Source of the DNA: Sarocladium kiliense
Taxonomy: Eukaryota; Ascomycota; Sordariomycetes; Hypocreales; Sarocladiaceae
Direction of reading: 5' to 3'
NCBI GenBank assembly: GCA_030734395.1
Contig: JAUZTG010000016.1
Location: 248,001-312,000, forward strand
DNA: 64,000 bases
Part shown: one piece after another, positions 46,804 to 58,504 of the stretch
Position numbering within the stretch: the first letter of the stretch is position 1
Layout: each line of letters starts with the position of its first letter
Notes under the pieces: model-generated
What the model was told of the DNA's origin: nothing
The model's database searches: none
Seen by the model: only the letters and a program-made list of their open reading frames with translations
Position numbers and translations under genes: made by a program

Positions 46804-49632
46804 TCATATCCTCACCTTCGCGCCTATGCCCTTGCCCTCATAATGCACAGTCTCAACCCAATTACCCATTCGCAAGGTCACATCAGCCGTCGCGTCTAGT
46901 TTCAGCCCACCTCCCAAGGCTTCTTTTAGCTTGTCGTAGCCCACATGGCCAGCATCCCAGTTGACAGGCATACGAGGTGTGTCTGTCAAGCCTGGGGCTG
47001 CGGCGAAGGGCTCGTCATAAATAATTTGCCCGACTGGCTCGGTGTGGTTGTAGAAGGCCGTCGCGTTGATGAAGTCCACATAAATCGTGTTATAATGCAG
47101 TGGAGACGCCAGCACGAAGGATGCTGTCGACGAAAAGACATGGAATGTTGCTTCGCGGATAAAGGCACGAGAGTCTGTATCGGCGTCCTCACCGGGCAGT
47201 CGCAAACGTGGAGTTGGCATGGTGAGGTTCATGTGGGAAAGGGCTTCGCCAATCAACGGCATGCCCGGGATTGAGTCGCGATGGCCCTTGACGACAATCG
47301 TCGTATTCTTGCCAGAAAGGTACTCCGACAAGAGGGTACGGCTGGCGTTTCGACTAGCTTCGCCGCCGAAGAGGAATGGATCCCAGGTGGCTGTGACGAG
47401 GATGTTGGAATTGTTTCCAACAGTGACGTTGATGTCCCGCGCTATGGCCTCCCCAATCATAGATTCATTTGCATAAATATGAGCGTTGACGTATGGTACC
47501 CAGGCTGTGTAAGGAGTTGGGTTCGTACAGTTCAGGAGCGCCTGAAGCTGTATGCCCGTAGATGTGGTGTTGATGATGCGGAGGTCAGATACCTGCGGCA
47601 AAAATTCCTTGAAAGATTCCCTGGGAATGCCTGAAACAACAGTCAGCATGCATATCCCCCAAGTTGTAGACCCATGAGGAGGTCATGGCTGTACTTTATG
47701 AATAAAGATGCTTAATGACTGCATTCCTCACAAGGTTGACATGGGCTTGGTGGTAACAAGATTACCAAAACGAGGACGAACGTTTTACTGGAATCTTGCC
47801 CTCGGCGGGGACATTTTTGACCACAATGGTGCCGAGAACGGTGCTGACGCGGGCATCGACCGTGGAGTTGACGTCGAGGAAGAGGTCATCTTCGCCAAAG
47901 AACATGCGCTGAAGCAGGTCGCCAAAAAGATCGCTGTTGGTAATGTTGATGGGCGCATCAATAATCTGCGCCGTCACGTTCAGCAGATCCTGCTCTCCAT
48001 CAAGACCAGGGATCATCTCCGAGTTGGCCTTCTGCCAGTCGTTCAAGTTGAGCTCTCCGAGCTTCTTTTTCTCGTAGTAAAGATCAGCGAAGGAGCGGAT
48101 GCTCTTGATGCCAAGCTTCAGATTGAGCTCCTCGGGGATTATTGCCAGTACTTCAACGTTGCCGGAGACGCGGGCTTGGGCGTCAGGGTCTCTCGGGTCG
48201 GCGAATGGGCTAGGCAACTTGAAATCGACATCGGTAAGGGAGAAGTTCTTGATGAAGTTGCCAAACGACTTTCCAGGCAAGTCAATTGGGACTGTGATCC
48301 CTTCGATAATGTCCTCAACCCAGTCCGGAGTATCAGATGGAGGTAGCTTCTTTCCACGGACAAAGACTTTAGCGTCCTCTCCGTGAATGTAGCTCTCCAT
48401 GAAATGGTCCAGAGGGGAGAGCTTGGACAATGGGCAAGCCTGGGTCAAAGTCTCGGGGATCTCCGTGATAATGCCCTCGCCGTCTGCCGTGACATTTGCA
48501 TGACCATGAACCTTGATCTTCTTGGTGGATGCTTCGGCCACAAGAATGTAGGGCTCCGATTCATTGCAGGCCGGAACTAGGACCTCGAAGGCTAAGATCG
48601 GCACGGTGCCGGAGACAGGGAATTCATTGTAGGCAGTCAATGACACATCTGCTGCGACGGCCTTTTGTCCGCCTTCATCCACGGGGATGTCGTGGAAGTT
48701 GAGGCGATCGATAGAGTACTCGGGCATGGGAACGTCGCTGGCTGCGAGGGTATCAGCTTACTGCTTCCTGAGGCAAGGTGAGAAGTGTCAAAGGGAAGAA
48801 TGAGAAGTGAATTGCATTAAGAAAGACCCATCTGACGAAAGTATAGAGAAGAAAAGGACTTGTAGATGGAACGACCTTCAAAAACCATGCTTTCCACCAC
48901 GCGGTGAGTCCCCAGTGGGAAGATACCAGACTTGAGGCGCAAGTCGGTTGAACCGGTGAGCTTAAGACTCTCAAGCTTGCCGTCAAGCCATTCATTGACG
49001 AGCATTCGAATGTGAGCAGCCTCGCCGGGCTGAAAGTCAGCAACGACGTCGACGGCGGTGTTATGGCCGTCGACAAGGCTGATTGTAACAGAAGGGATGA
49101 TTGCGGTACCAACGACAACGTGGTCGTAGTGCGGCAGTGACACGCGTACAGTGGTCTCATTAGTTTGAAGCTTCCTCATGATTCCACCGACAAGGCGGCC
49201 AATGCGACGAGAGTTCTCATTCTCGACACGGTCACCCTCGAGACGGAAGTTGCCCTGAATGCGTGCTCGTACGCCATCTCCTGTAATGGACTCGATGGAT
49301 AAATCGGTCGGCTCGATTACAGACGCCTGCTCGGCATATTCCTGAATAGCCGGCGGCACAAGGAAGCCGACGAGGATGACGAGAATTACGAGGAGACCAA
49401 GGATGACGATAGCGATGATGGATGGCCATCTACGCTTGGTCTTATCGGCGCGGGGCCATAGTTGGGTAGAAGATGGCTCAGAAGCGGTGCCGTCGTGTTC
49501 GTCGATCTCGGCATCAGCCTGGGCACGGCGTTGAGTTGCGAGGAGAGGCTCATTCTCGGTGGGTTGTTGGTCGTGGTCGTCTTGGATGTCGTCGTCATCC
49601 CGCGACAAGAGGGGACGCTCGTCTTGCGACAT
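46804..49632 (-). CDS. Tag1-like vacuolar membrane protein (DUF3712; often annotated 'pre-rRNA processing protein')
   Basis: Exons 48876-49632, 47782-48741 and 46804-47630; 847 residues, phase kept at both introns. The cytosolic N-terminus starts 'MSQDERPLLSRDDDD', with a second 'ENEPLL', acidic dileucine-type motifs fitting vacuolar sorting. One transmembrane helix lies at about 70-92 ('IIAIVILGLLVILVILVGFL'). The long lumenal part carries repeated LEA-2/DUF3712-like beta domains and many N-glycosylation sequons (for example 'NTT', 'NCT', 'NVT', 'NIT'). The best characterised relative, yeast Tag1, is a vacuolar protein that helps end autophagy during prolonged starvation; the common 'pre-rRNA processing' label is not supported by the membrane architecture. 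Confidence 0.88.
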
Positions 49633-50260
49633 GGTGGAGGTGAGTTATCGTATGAGTGGCAAGCAGCTAGGGCGGGGGAAGTCGCATGGCCGAGGTCGGC
49701 ACGAAGGAACAGAGAAGGGAAAAGACACGAAGGAGGGACAACGTTGGTGATGGCGATGAGAAATAGGAAGGATGGGGAAGGATGGACGAGGATGAGAGAG
49801 ACGGAAGATGGAGGAGACAATCCGGATCTGGGAGGGTGGTGAAGCTGATACAGGCGTCCGCACCTCGTCAGCGTCGCAATGCAGGACAGGCGAGTCAAGG
49901 CAAGACCAGTAGAGCGTCATCACGGGACGAGATCCGAGCATGATTGGCTGGATTGGGCGATTTGCTGCCAGGCACCGACCCACAGCATCGTGCCGCGCTG
50001 GCTTGGGGTCCAGGCCACTCGCTGGAGCCACTAGTGATCGACTCCTGACCACTGGAAGCGCTGCAAATTGGGCTGACAACCACGAAGATGCGTTACAAGT
50101 AGGGTGCTGTGCCTGTGATCGAGAATCTTTCATGGATTGATGAGAATGCGAATGGCCTCATGGGGTTCGATGATCACACAACATTTGCATAATGCTATTG
50201 GGGGCCTAGTCGACCCCAACGTCCGCCTTCCACAGACCAACAAGCATCAGTAGCACTGTA

Positions 50261-50266
50261 GAGTCA
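50261..50266 (-). promoter_or_regulatory. Gcn4/CPC1-type TGACTC half-consensus (upstream of argB)
   Basis: Reads TGACTC on the minus strand, about 220 bp upstream of the argB start. The core of the general amino-acid control site is TGACTCA; the last base differs here. Confidence 0.4.
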
Positions 50267-50345
50267 CTCATAGACCCCTACCACCACCCTCGTTAGCGTC
50301 GCCGCCGACCGGACCAGACTCAACATACTGCAGCATTCTTTTCAG

Positions 50346-50351
50346 TGACTC
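50346..50351 (+). promoter_or_regulatory. Gcn4/CPC1-type TGACTC half-consensus (upstream of argB)
   Basis: TGACTC followed by G, about 135 bp upstream of the argB start. Together with the copy at 50261-50266 it fits cross-pathway control of an arginine biosynthesis gene. Confidence 0.4.
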
Positions 50352-50484
50352 GACTTGACCTCACTTTGCACTTCAAGATACACCGCCACCACGCCTTAAA
50401 AGACGAGCTTCAACCTCCAGCATCTCAATCTCCAAACTCTCCCCTCTCGCTGATAGTTTTCTCACAGCCAATTGGCCTCTCATC

Positions 50485-51663
50485 ATGAATCCCTCAACCA
50501 CTAAAGCTGCCCGCGCAGCACTCACCTCCCTCTCAAAACGCACCTACTCCTCCCAAGCAGCAGCTGCACCTCGTCACCTCCTCTCCATCAGCGATCTCAC
50601 TCCCAACGAATTCACCAATCTTGTTCGCAATGCTGCCTCCAGGAAACAAGCAGTCAAGTCTGGCCAGTCGTCCAGCCTCATCAGCTCAGGCCTTGCTGGT
50701 CGCACCGTAGCCATGATGTTCAGCAAGAGGAGTACACGAACTCGTGTCTCAACGGAGGCTGCCGTTACGATGTTGGGTGGTCACCCTATGTTCTTGGGCA
50801 AGGATGATATTCAGCTTGGTGTAAGTTCTTATCGCTATGACCGGAAAATGTGCGCAAACTGACATCGGCTCAGGTTAATGAGTCCATGTACGACACCTCA
50901 GTTGTCATCTCATCCATGACCGCTTGCATGGTTGCTCGCGTCAACGGCCACAATGAAGTTGCTGAGCTGGCCAAGCACTCCTCCGTCCCTGTCATCAACG
51001 CTCTCTCAGACGCCTACCATCCTCTCCAGACCATTGCCGACTTCCTTACCATTCACGAGGCCTTCCCCTCAAGCTCCGGCTCTGGTCTCGGCCTCAACGG
51101 CCTCAAGGTTGCCTGGGTCGGTGACTCTAACAACGTGCTCTTCGACCTTGCCACAGGATGTGTCAAGACTGGTGTTGACATTGCTGTTGCCTCGCCCAAG
51201 GGCTTCGGTATCCCGGACAGCATGAAGGCAGTCATCACGGGCGCGGCAAAGGGCGTTGACTCGCCTGGCAAGCTCTCTGAGACTACGGTCCCAGAGGAGG
51301 CTATCAAGGATGCCGACATTATCGTGACTGATACCTGGATTTCCATGGGTCAGGAGAGTGAGAAGAAGAAGCGTCTTGATGCATTTGCTGGATACCAGGT
51401 CACCAACGAGCTGGCCAAGCGCGGTGGCGCCAAGGACGGATGGAAGTTCATGCACTGCCTGCCTCGTCACCAGGAGGAGGTTGCCGATGAGGTCTTCTAC
51501 AGCCCTCGTTCTCTAGTCTTCCCGGAGGCAGAGAACCGTCTTTGGGCAGCAATCGGTGCGTGTTAACATCTCCCCCTGATGAGCGATATTGTGATGATTG
51601 TCATACTAACGTGCTTTGCTAGCTGCGATTGAGGGCTTCGTTGTGAATAAAGGACAGCTGTGA
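50485..51663 (+). CDS. argB: Ornithine carbamoyltransferase, mitochondrial
   Basis: Exons 50485-50820, 50874-51555 and 51623-51663 (introns 53 and 67 bp); 352 residues. The first 30 residues ('TKAARAALTSLSKRTYSS') are a basic, Ser-rich mitochondrial presequence. The carbamoyl-phosphate site is 'SKRSTRTR' (STRTR at 83-87), with 'DAYHPLQ' at 158-164. The ornithine-binding 'SMG' loop is at 269-271 and the catalytic 'HCLPRH' with Cys307 at 306-311. All key residues are present, so the enzyme should convert ornithine and carbamoyl phosphate to citrulline in the mitochondrial matrix, step six of arginine synthesis. The last exon codes only 13 residues plus stop. It faces the ilv6-type gene tail to tail, 235 bp away. 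Confidence 0.97.
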
Positions 51664-51898
51664 TTGAGGAACGCGGAGTTTTGCTCAAGAACCATAAGTT
51701 AAAAGAACTTAAACCCAAAATCAAGGAGTCATGTAGAGCCAGGCTGAATATTTGAATTCTCTTTTCTTTCATCTTCCACAGCTAAACCAAATCGCAAGAC
51801 ATCGCCAGACGCCACAGGCCCGGTTGCCCTCCTGTCGCAGATTTTACATACATAGAATCTCCGCATATAATCACCCACTTGACAGTTGAAGCCTACGC

Positions 51899-52904
51899 TT
51901 AACCCGGGGGAAGCTGGCTGGCGTCGACAACCTCCTCTGCCTCCTTGATGAGGTTCTCCTCCGGGGCGCCATGGAGCGGTGAACGGGGAAGAGCCATGAG
52001 ACCGGAGCGGGCTGACTCGAGGATACCGAAGGGGGAGACGAGCTTGAGGAAAGAGTCGATACGAGTTTGCTTGGCGGAGCTAGAAAAGAGAGCATTAGAA
52101 AAATCATGAATGAGTTAGTGAGGTTTGATAACAAAAGACTTACACTTCGACGGTGCAGCTGTTGGTGCTGATATCGAGAACCTTGCCGCCGAACTGGTGG
52201 GTGAAGTAGGTGATGCTCTTCAAGTGCTCATGCTTGTGTCGCAAGGCCTCGCTAGCAGCCAGCTTGCTCGGGTGGAAGTCCTTAGCCACATCGCTGAGCG
52301 AACCAGTCACGTCGTACGCCTCGCCATCCGCACCTTCGAACTCTCCCTGGGTCATCTCACGGTGGTGAGCGAGCAGCTCCTCGAAGTACTCCGGGCCAAG
52401 GATGTTGATCTTGGCGAGCAGAAGCTCACGCTGGATCAGCGCGGCACCGGTGTAGTCCAGGACAGCCCACACGGGGACGAGATCCTCGAGCTGGCGACGG
52501 GCTTGCTCAACGACACCATCGTGGCCAGTGAGGACGATGGTCATGCGAGAGAGATCCTCGACCTCGGTGTTGCAGACAACGAGTGACTCGATGTTGAAAC
52601 CACGCGCGGCGATGATACCAGACAGGCGGGAGAGGACACCGGGCTCGTTCTGAACAAGGCAGTTGAGGATGTGGCGCTTGGGAGGATCTTGCGGGGGAGT
52701 CGGCGTCTCGTAGAGGATGTTGGACACGGCAGCCTGAGCGGACCAGGCAGGCGTGCTATCGGCGACAGGGAGGGGCGCAGAACGACGACGAAGCGCCTTG
52801 TAGGCGATGGCGGACGTGGAGGATGTCGACGAGGACGAGTATCTGACGAACGACGCCCGTGCCGTGGCCGCGACCGGCCGGGCCAGGGGCCGAAGTGAGG
52901 CCAT
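51899..52904 (-). CDS. ILV6: Acetolactate synthase, regulatory (small) subunit, mitochondrial
   Basis: Exons 52144-52904 and 51899-52079 (intron 64 bp); 313 residues. A mitochondrial presequence ('PVAATARASFVRYSSSS') precedes an ACT domain from about residue 77 ('RHILNCLVQNEPGVLSRLSG', 'RGFNIESLVVCNTEVEDLSR'), the valine-feedback site. 'LRHKHEHLKSITYFTHQFGG' and the spliced C-terminus 'SPFGILESARSGLMALPRSP' complete the ALS small-subunit C-terminal domain. It stimulates and confers branched-chain amino acid feedback on the catalytic subunit (Ilv2) in the matrix, the first common step of valine and isoleucine synthesis. The large antisense open frame at 52125-52586 is a shadow. Its promoter has a perfect TGACTCA. 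Confidence 0.96.
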
Positions 52905-53748
52905 TGTTCCGCAGCTGCGTAAGAAAGAGCGAAGTCGAGACGCCCTTCTGTGTTACTGCGAAATGAATCAACCTCTTCGACGAGATAAGCGGTTGCGATT
53001 ATATTGCAAGACCGCTGAGGTTGGATGCGCTGGGTGGAGGAGGAGGGAAGGGTCTAGCTGAGAGGGAGCGATGACCGGGAAAAATTGGGAGAGGCCGGGA
53101 TGGGGGGCGCCGACTACGGAGGGTTGCTGGGCGGTGAGATATGGGGGACGGGGCGGCAAGGAGCGGCATAAGAACCAGATTAAAGGATCAAGAATGACTC
53201 AATTGGATGGGCAGGCTTCTATTTCTTCTTGAGAGTCTGGATTTAGTATTTATGACTGGTTGTTGTTCAATTGGCGACTTGGCGAGATGCTCACCCTGGT
53301 GGTGCGTCAGAGCCGAGCTCGTTGCCCAGCGAATTTGGCTACCCTAGACTCAGCATCAGAGTGATGGTCGATGAGGGATCGGCGGGTTTGAGGTGAAGAG
53401 GCGGTCGAATATGATGTGGAAAATAAGCTACTGGGAGTGTATAATCGGGGTGTTTGCATTTTGTAATGTGAGCTTTGATCTGCTTGTTTCTATTATGTAG
53501 TGGGCTGGATGTCAGAACGCTTGTGTATTATCCCAATCTTCCCACACTGAGGATAGAGTCACCAACCAGATTTAGAAAAAGAGGACATGAACGCTAACCG
53601 TCAGACCCATGGATCAAACGTACACAGATCTGATGAGATCTCACTACAGCCGCTGGGGGGTGGGGAAGATCGCTAGTTGTTTGTTAGTGAAAGCATAGCT
53701 AAGGTACCTAGCTAAGGTCAAGAGAGCGCGAGAGGACCAGCCTTACAC
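52905..53748. other. Divergent promoter region between ILV6 (-) and double-zinc-cluster regulator (+)
   Basis: No supported gene. The ILV6 leader and a perfect TGACTCA at 53195-53201 lie here; the far side is the presumed promoter of the regulator. Confidence 0.65.
53195..53201. promoter_or_regulatory. Gcn4/CPC1 site (TGACTCA) upstream of ILV6
   Basis: A perfect TGACTCA within ATGACTCAAT, about 290 bp upstream of the ILV6 start, the expected site for cross-pathway amino-acid control. Confidence 0.6.
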
Positions 53749-55825
53749 TTGCACCTTTTCAGCGTCCAGGCGAGACAGGCTGGGAGACACGTCATGGGCC
53801 GAAGACCAACAGCTTGCCAGAGATGCGCCGCGATAAAGGCCAAGTGTGAGGGACACGGGCCTTGCGACAGATGCACGAGGCTGCGATTATCGTGCAACCG
53901 CGATAGAGGGCCAGGCCAACAGCATGTGATAGACGGATCATCACCTGGAGCATCGACAGAGCAACAACAGCTACCCGCGCCGGGATCGACGGCATTGTCA
54001 CCAAGCCAGGTTTCGGAGACAGGCCAAAGCGAAAGCAACAGTCGCGTCAAGTTCAGAGCAAGACATGCCAAGTCCTCCAATGGATGCACCAATTGCCGTC
54101 GGAGGAGAAAGAAGTGCGACGAGAAGCGTCCGACATGTGGTGACTGCCAGCGTCTGAACCTCCAATGTCTGCCGCGGTCTAGCAAATCTGTGGTTGTCTC
54201 GCCTCCCAGCTTAGAGTCAGCTGAGCAAGTGACTCGCGGCAACTTCTACGGCGAAGATGACGATCGGGAAGAACGGGCCCAAGCAGCTGCAGGGAGGCAT
54301 TCATACTACTTGGGAGGGAGTCGGGATGCTGCTCCAGAATGGAATGCGCCTCGTCATGGCGGAGAACAAGATGGTAACGCGATGGACATGGACGAGGCAG
54401 AGGAGGACATGGACGAAGAAGACAGGGTCGTTCCCATCCCGGACTGGCTCGACATCATTAACCGCGAGAATTTCGCAGACCTCTCCTCGCCTCCCAGCCT
54501 CGCCCACAGCAGCGCTCTCAAGATCCTCCCTGACCACCGCGCCAACAATGGTGGCCCAACCTCAGAAGAAGGTGTTGCCCTACCTGCCACAGCCCTAACT
54601 TACTACGCCGACATCGACCCAGCAGCCCAGGACGGCTGGACAGTTGGTGAGAGACACTTACTCAACCACTTCCTGCAGGCGGTTGCGCGGTCAATGGCTA
54701 TGGTGGAAGATAGGCAGAACCCCTTTATTCGGTTGATTGTGCCGTTGGCGTTTGAGAGTGCAGCAGTGAGAAACGCACTGGCTGCATTATCGGCGACACA
54801 TCTGTCAAAGGTGTATCCAGACTTTGAGAGGAATCACTTGCTTCACAGAGATATGGCGCTGGAAGACTTGAAGTGGAGGTTGGGAAGCTTGGAGACCAGT
54901 ATTTCCTCACTTGCTGCGACGCTGCTACTGTGCATAGGCGAGGTATGCTGCATTATCTGGCACCTGATGCTACAACTTCAGATACTAACTCAAGGCACTG
55001 TAGATCTGCGAATGCCGATCGAGAAAGTGGCTGTTATACCTTCACGGGGCTCGCGCTCTACTCAAGCAGGTGGCTTCTCAGAACAACGCGGCTACCCCCT
55101 TGAGCAACTTTCTCACCGATCTATACAACTACATTTGCTGTGTCGGCTCTGCGACATCTGGCGACGTGCCGCTGCCATGGGGCAAGCAGTTTGGAGTCTA
55201 CACAGCAAGCGAGGGCCGAGCAGAAATTCACCCCCTATTTGGCCGCCATCCGGACTTGTACGAGTATATGGCAAAGATTAACCGTCTTTCCCGACAGCAA
55301 CGATCACTATCAGAAGGCAATGCAAGAGCGACAGACACGTTGCGCCGCGAAGCTATTCAATTGGACAATACTTTACAAGAACGAGCGGGCGAAAGCAGAG
55401 GCAGCAACGGCGGTCACCTAAGTGGCGAAGAAGAAGAAGACGAGGCAGCATCCCGCGCTCTCTGCTGGGCCCTAATCCTCCGCATCCGCTCCATAGCCTG
55501 GCCAGACCTGGATACCGCAAGTCCAGACGTGCAGGTCCCTGTCAGCAAGATCAACTATGCCCTGTCCCTTATCCGCCCGGGGTCGCGAGCGGAAGCTCAC
55601 CTGCTGTTCCCGATCTTCATGGCGGGAGTCGGCAGTATTACGAAGGCCAGCCGGTTGACGATCGAGTACCGGGTGAATGTCGCGGAGAGGACCCTTGGGT
55701 TTGGGACGGTGACGGCTGTGCATCGGCTGCTGGATGAATTGTGGTGGAAGCCGAATAATGGTGGGAAAGCACTGGCGTGGATGGATCTGGTTCAGGGGCA
55801 GATGCCCGGACTGATCTTGTTTTGA
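53749..55825 (+). CDS. Transcription factor with two tandem Zn2Cys6 clusters
   Basis: Exons 53749-54942 and 55004-55825 (intron 61 bp); 671 residues from the first ATG, 656 from the ATG at 53794, which may be the real start. Cluster 1 has Cys23, 26, 33, 39, 42, 49 ('ACQRCAAIKAKC', 'PCDRCTRLRLSC'). Cluster 2 has Cys113, 116, 123, 130, 133, 140 ('GCTNCRRRRKKC', 'TCGDCQRLNLQC'). All twelve ligands are present with canonical spacing, so neither looks degenerate. A Ser/Gln/Pro linker of 63 residues separates them. An acidic patch ('MDMDEAEEDMDEEDR') and a fungal_trans_2-type regulatory region follow ('HFLQAVARSMAMVEDRQNPF', 'AALSATHLSKVYPDF'). It ends 126 bp from the convergent dioxygenase gene and is the only regulator in the 53.7-64 kb group. 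Confidence 0.9.
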
Positions 55826-55951
55826 TTGCAATACCCGAGCTACAATCACGAACGATGACCTTTAAAGATTCAAGGCAGACGAACTGGTATGGCTACTCTG
55901 TACATCTGTGCTACGCGAGAGGCCCACGCTATGGGCTTAGCTATCGATTCT

Positions 55952-57026
55952 TTAGTACGCCTTTGCGCCGGCAAGCTTCAGCAGCTTATCACTCGTCTCC
56001 GGCAACTCCAACGGCTGATCCCTATCCCTCGGATCCCTCGTCCCATCCTCCAGAAGCGTCTGCGTTGCTCGCGCGACAATATTAGCATGCGGCCAGTGGG
56101 TCGTGCCACCAAACTTCTCAAACACCTCTTTCTTCAACGCCAGCTGCTCAGGACTCGCCATAGCTGCGGGTGTATAGGCCGAGTAGATGACCGTGCGGAT
56201 CTGGCTGCTCTTCTCTGTGGGTTCAGCGCCGTAGTGGATGGTGCGGCTATCCCAAATGATGAGATCGCCGACATCTGCGCAGACCTTGTGGGGGGTAACA
56301 CCTTTGCTGGCGAACCAGGCGATATGGTCCTTGGTGTGAAGGTAGCGATCAAGAGGCTCCCAGGTGTTCTTGTCTGTCTGGGTGTCGAAGAACTCGTCGA
56401 AGAGAGCGTGGCTGCCAGGATAGACGACTAGGCCGCCGTCCTCGGGACCAGCAGGAGACAAGTTGAGAATCCCCTGAACGCAGTGCAGACCACGGCGCAA
56501 CGGGCTCTGATCAACGTGCTCCCATGCGCCCTTTCGTGGAACATCCTTTCTGTTGGGGAATGTGACGTTCAGACTGTCAAAACTCGCGAGAAGTTCATCA
56601 GTGCCCCAGATCTTAGCGAAGACATCAAGGACCCCCTGTTCCATACGTGCATCCCACATGAACTTCTCATGTGCGACGCCATACGAGTGGAATGTGTTGA
56701 TCTTGCTCTGAACAGGCAAGTTCTCCTTGATCCATGTTGAGGGGTCGTTGAAATCAAGAGGGGTGTCGAAAGACTTGAGCCAGTCGTAGGCTTTGGTTTG
56801 GTATTGGATGGCACGGTCTCGAGGGATGGCACCTTTGACGACAGCGAAGCCGTCACGTTCTACGTCAACTTGCCAGTCACTGAGTTGGGACCTAGGAGTC
56901 ATGGCTTGTTAGAAGGGAAAATGGTAGGAAGTGGGAAGATGAGGTAGCGTACCTTGCGAGAGCAACCTTGGCGGGCGCTGGGACCAGCGTTGGTGAGGAC
57001 TCTGGTGAGAGTGCAATCGGAGCCAT
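55952..57026 (-). CDS. Phytanoyl-CoA dioxygenase (PhyH)-family Fe(II)/2-oxoglutarate enzyme
   Basis: Exons 56953-57026 and 55952-56891 (intron 61 bp); 337 residues. The first exon encodes a 24-residue lead ('MAPIALSPESSPTLVP'). The PhyH fold starts at 'DVERDGFAVVKGAIPRD'. Iron ligands are visible as His150 and Asp152 in 'WEHVDQSP' and His244 in 'TIHYGAEP'. An Arg follows in 'SQIRTVIYSAY', expected to bind 2-oxoglutarate. All are intact, so it should be an active hydroxylase or related oxidase. Fungal family members act mostly in secondary metabolism rather than on phytanoyl-CoA; there is no peroxisomal targeting signal at either end that I can see. The gene is convergent with the double-zinc-cluster regulator and close to the transporter. 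Confidence 0.9.
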
Positions 57027-58504
57027 GGCGGTGGTCGGGAAGAGATGGAAGTGGGATGAAGGGAGAAGGAGGAAATGGTATAACAGGCTGGTAGTTGTTG
57101 TGGTCTCTTTGGTGATTTCCGATGATTCGGTGATAACTCGTGACCAAATGAAACGACGAGGTAATGGCGCGGATGGTGCTTGATCAGATAATGGAGAGAG
57201 AACAAGCAAGTAGATTGAAAGCTGTTATAGCCTGTCCTTTGCGCAATTCCCGTCGCCTCCGGTATGTATCATCAGACGATCATCAGCGTATTCCCGAGTT
57301 CATTACCGTCGCGATGCGTTGTGAGCTGACCAGTTGACTCCAGTATCTTTCTCTTCCCAAAGAATGAAAACGACGGATAAAATCCCCCCAAATCAGGTTA
57401 TTCTCAGGTAATCACTTTTCTCGGCACCGGGTATGATCATTCTTCCTATCCGGCGCATAGCTGTCGGTTGATGCCCCCCTCCCCCAGAGGGTCAGGTGGA
57501 GAGAGAGGCCGTGCCGAGTGAGGTTTGGGAAGCGAAGGCGAGGGTTGCCTGCCGGTATTGCCAGATTCGGCGGAGATATGAGAGGACAATATGGATTTGA
57601 GATCAGACTTGCAAGGGGGATTAGTATTATCTTGGCAAGTAAACTACGTATCTCCGACGTCAGGTATCCCGGTGCCATGTCGCTCGCTGATCACAAGATA
57701 GATATAAGCCGTCGTATGGCGCTATGTTTGTTAGACTCTGGGCTGTACGGAGTATATCCCGTCGTAACAGCCTCGAACATGGACAGCCCCATATCCCGTC
57801 GCATAGTGATGCCCGTCGTGAAAGACTAGCCTCCAAGCCCGACATCCTCATGATTGGCCCCCGATCTGTAAGACCATCCTCCATGCAGTCCAATCACGTT
57901 GGTGGCAATCCTCAGCAACGCCCCCAAACTCAACCGTCCTGGATCGATAGCTCTGGCCGTCGCTAGGGTTATTTTACCCCAGACTACTCAAGGACATGCA
58001 TGGCCCTCCACGTTAGCTCGTCCCAAGCTAACGATTCCATCTCCACCCACGGGAGATGTGGTTCACCGTCGGTCCCTGCGGCCCTTATCTCTCTCTGCAT
58101 GGTTTTCCCCATACGGTAGGGCGAATTGCGGTTGAGACAGGGGGCCAAATGAAGGGGTGTATCAACCGGCTCTCACGATACGGACTGGGCTTTTGCCTTG
58201 CTACGGGACGGTATCCGACCCCTTGGGACCACCATTATCTCTGGTGGAGGAGGATCTGATGGCACTGGGCTTTCCTAGTCGGGTCTTCCTGACGAGAATC
58301 CAGAGATATCGCTGGACACTGTGACAGCGCGCTCGTGGAACATGACATCCGGTATAAAAACCTCGTCAAGACCCTGTCGCTGGGATCTTGTCACTGACGA
58401 TCACCCTGGTGCTTGGGGCTTTCTCCTCTCTGATATTCAGAAACGAGCATTCACTTCTTCTTCATTCTCGCTCTTCAGATAATCCCTTCGTTTAACGGTC
58501 CATC
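57027..58504. other. Divergent promoter region between dioxygenase (-) and MFS transporter (+)
   Basis: About 1.5 kb without a supported gene. It contains the transporter TATA box at 58353-58359. Short open frames on both strands match nothing I know. Confidence 0.55.
58353..58359 (+). promoter_or_regulatory. TATA box of the MFS transporter gene
   Basis: TATAAAA preceded by CCGG, 146-152 bp upstream of the ATG at 58505. It is a good match to a core promoter and suits a strongly inducible gene. Confidence 0.5.

Larger units (their letters stand above)
49633..50484. other. Divergent promoter region between Tag1-like (-) and ornithine carbamoyltransferase (+)
   Basis: No supported gene. It holds the two TGACTC motifs upstream of the ornithine carbamoyltransferase gene and a CT/CA-rich leader. 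Confidence 0.65.

Noticed and set aside
55889..56431. 180-codon plus-strand open frame
   Set aside because: Antisense shadow of the PhyH-family gene, whose iron ligands and splice junction are clear.
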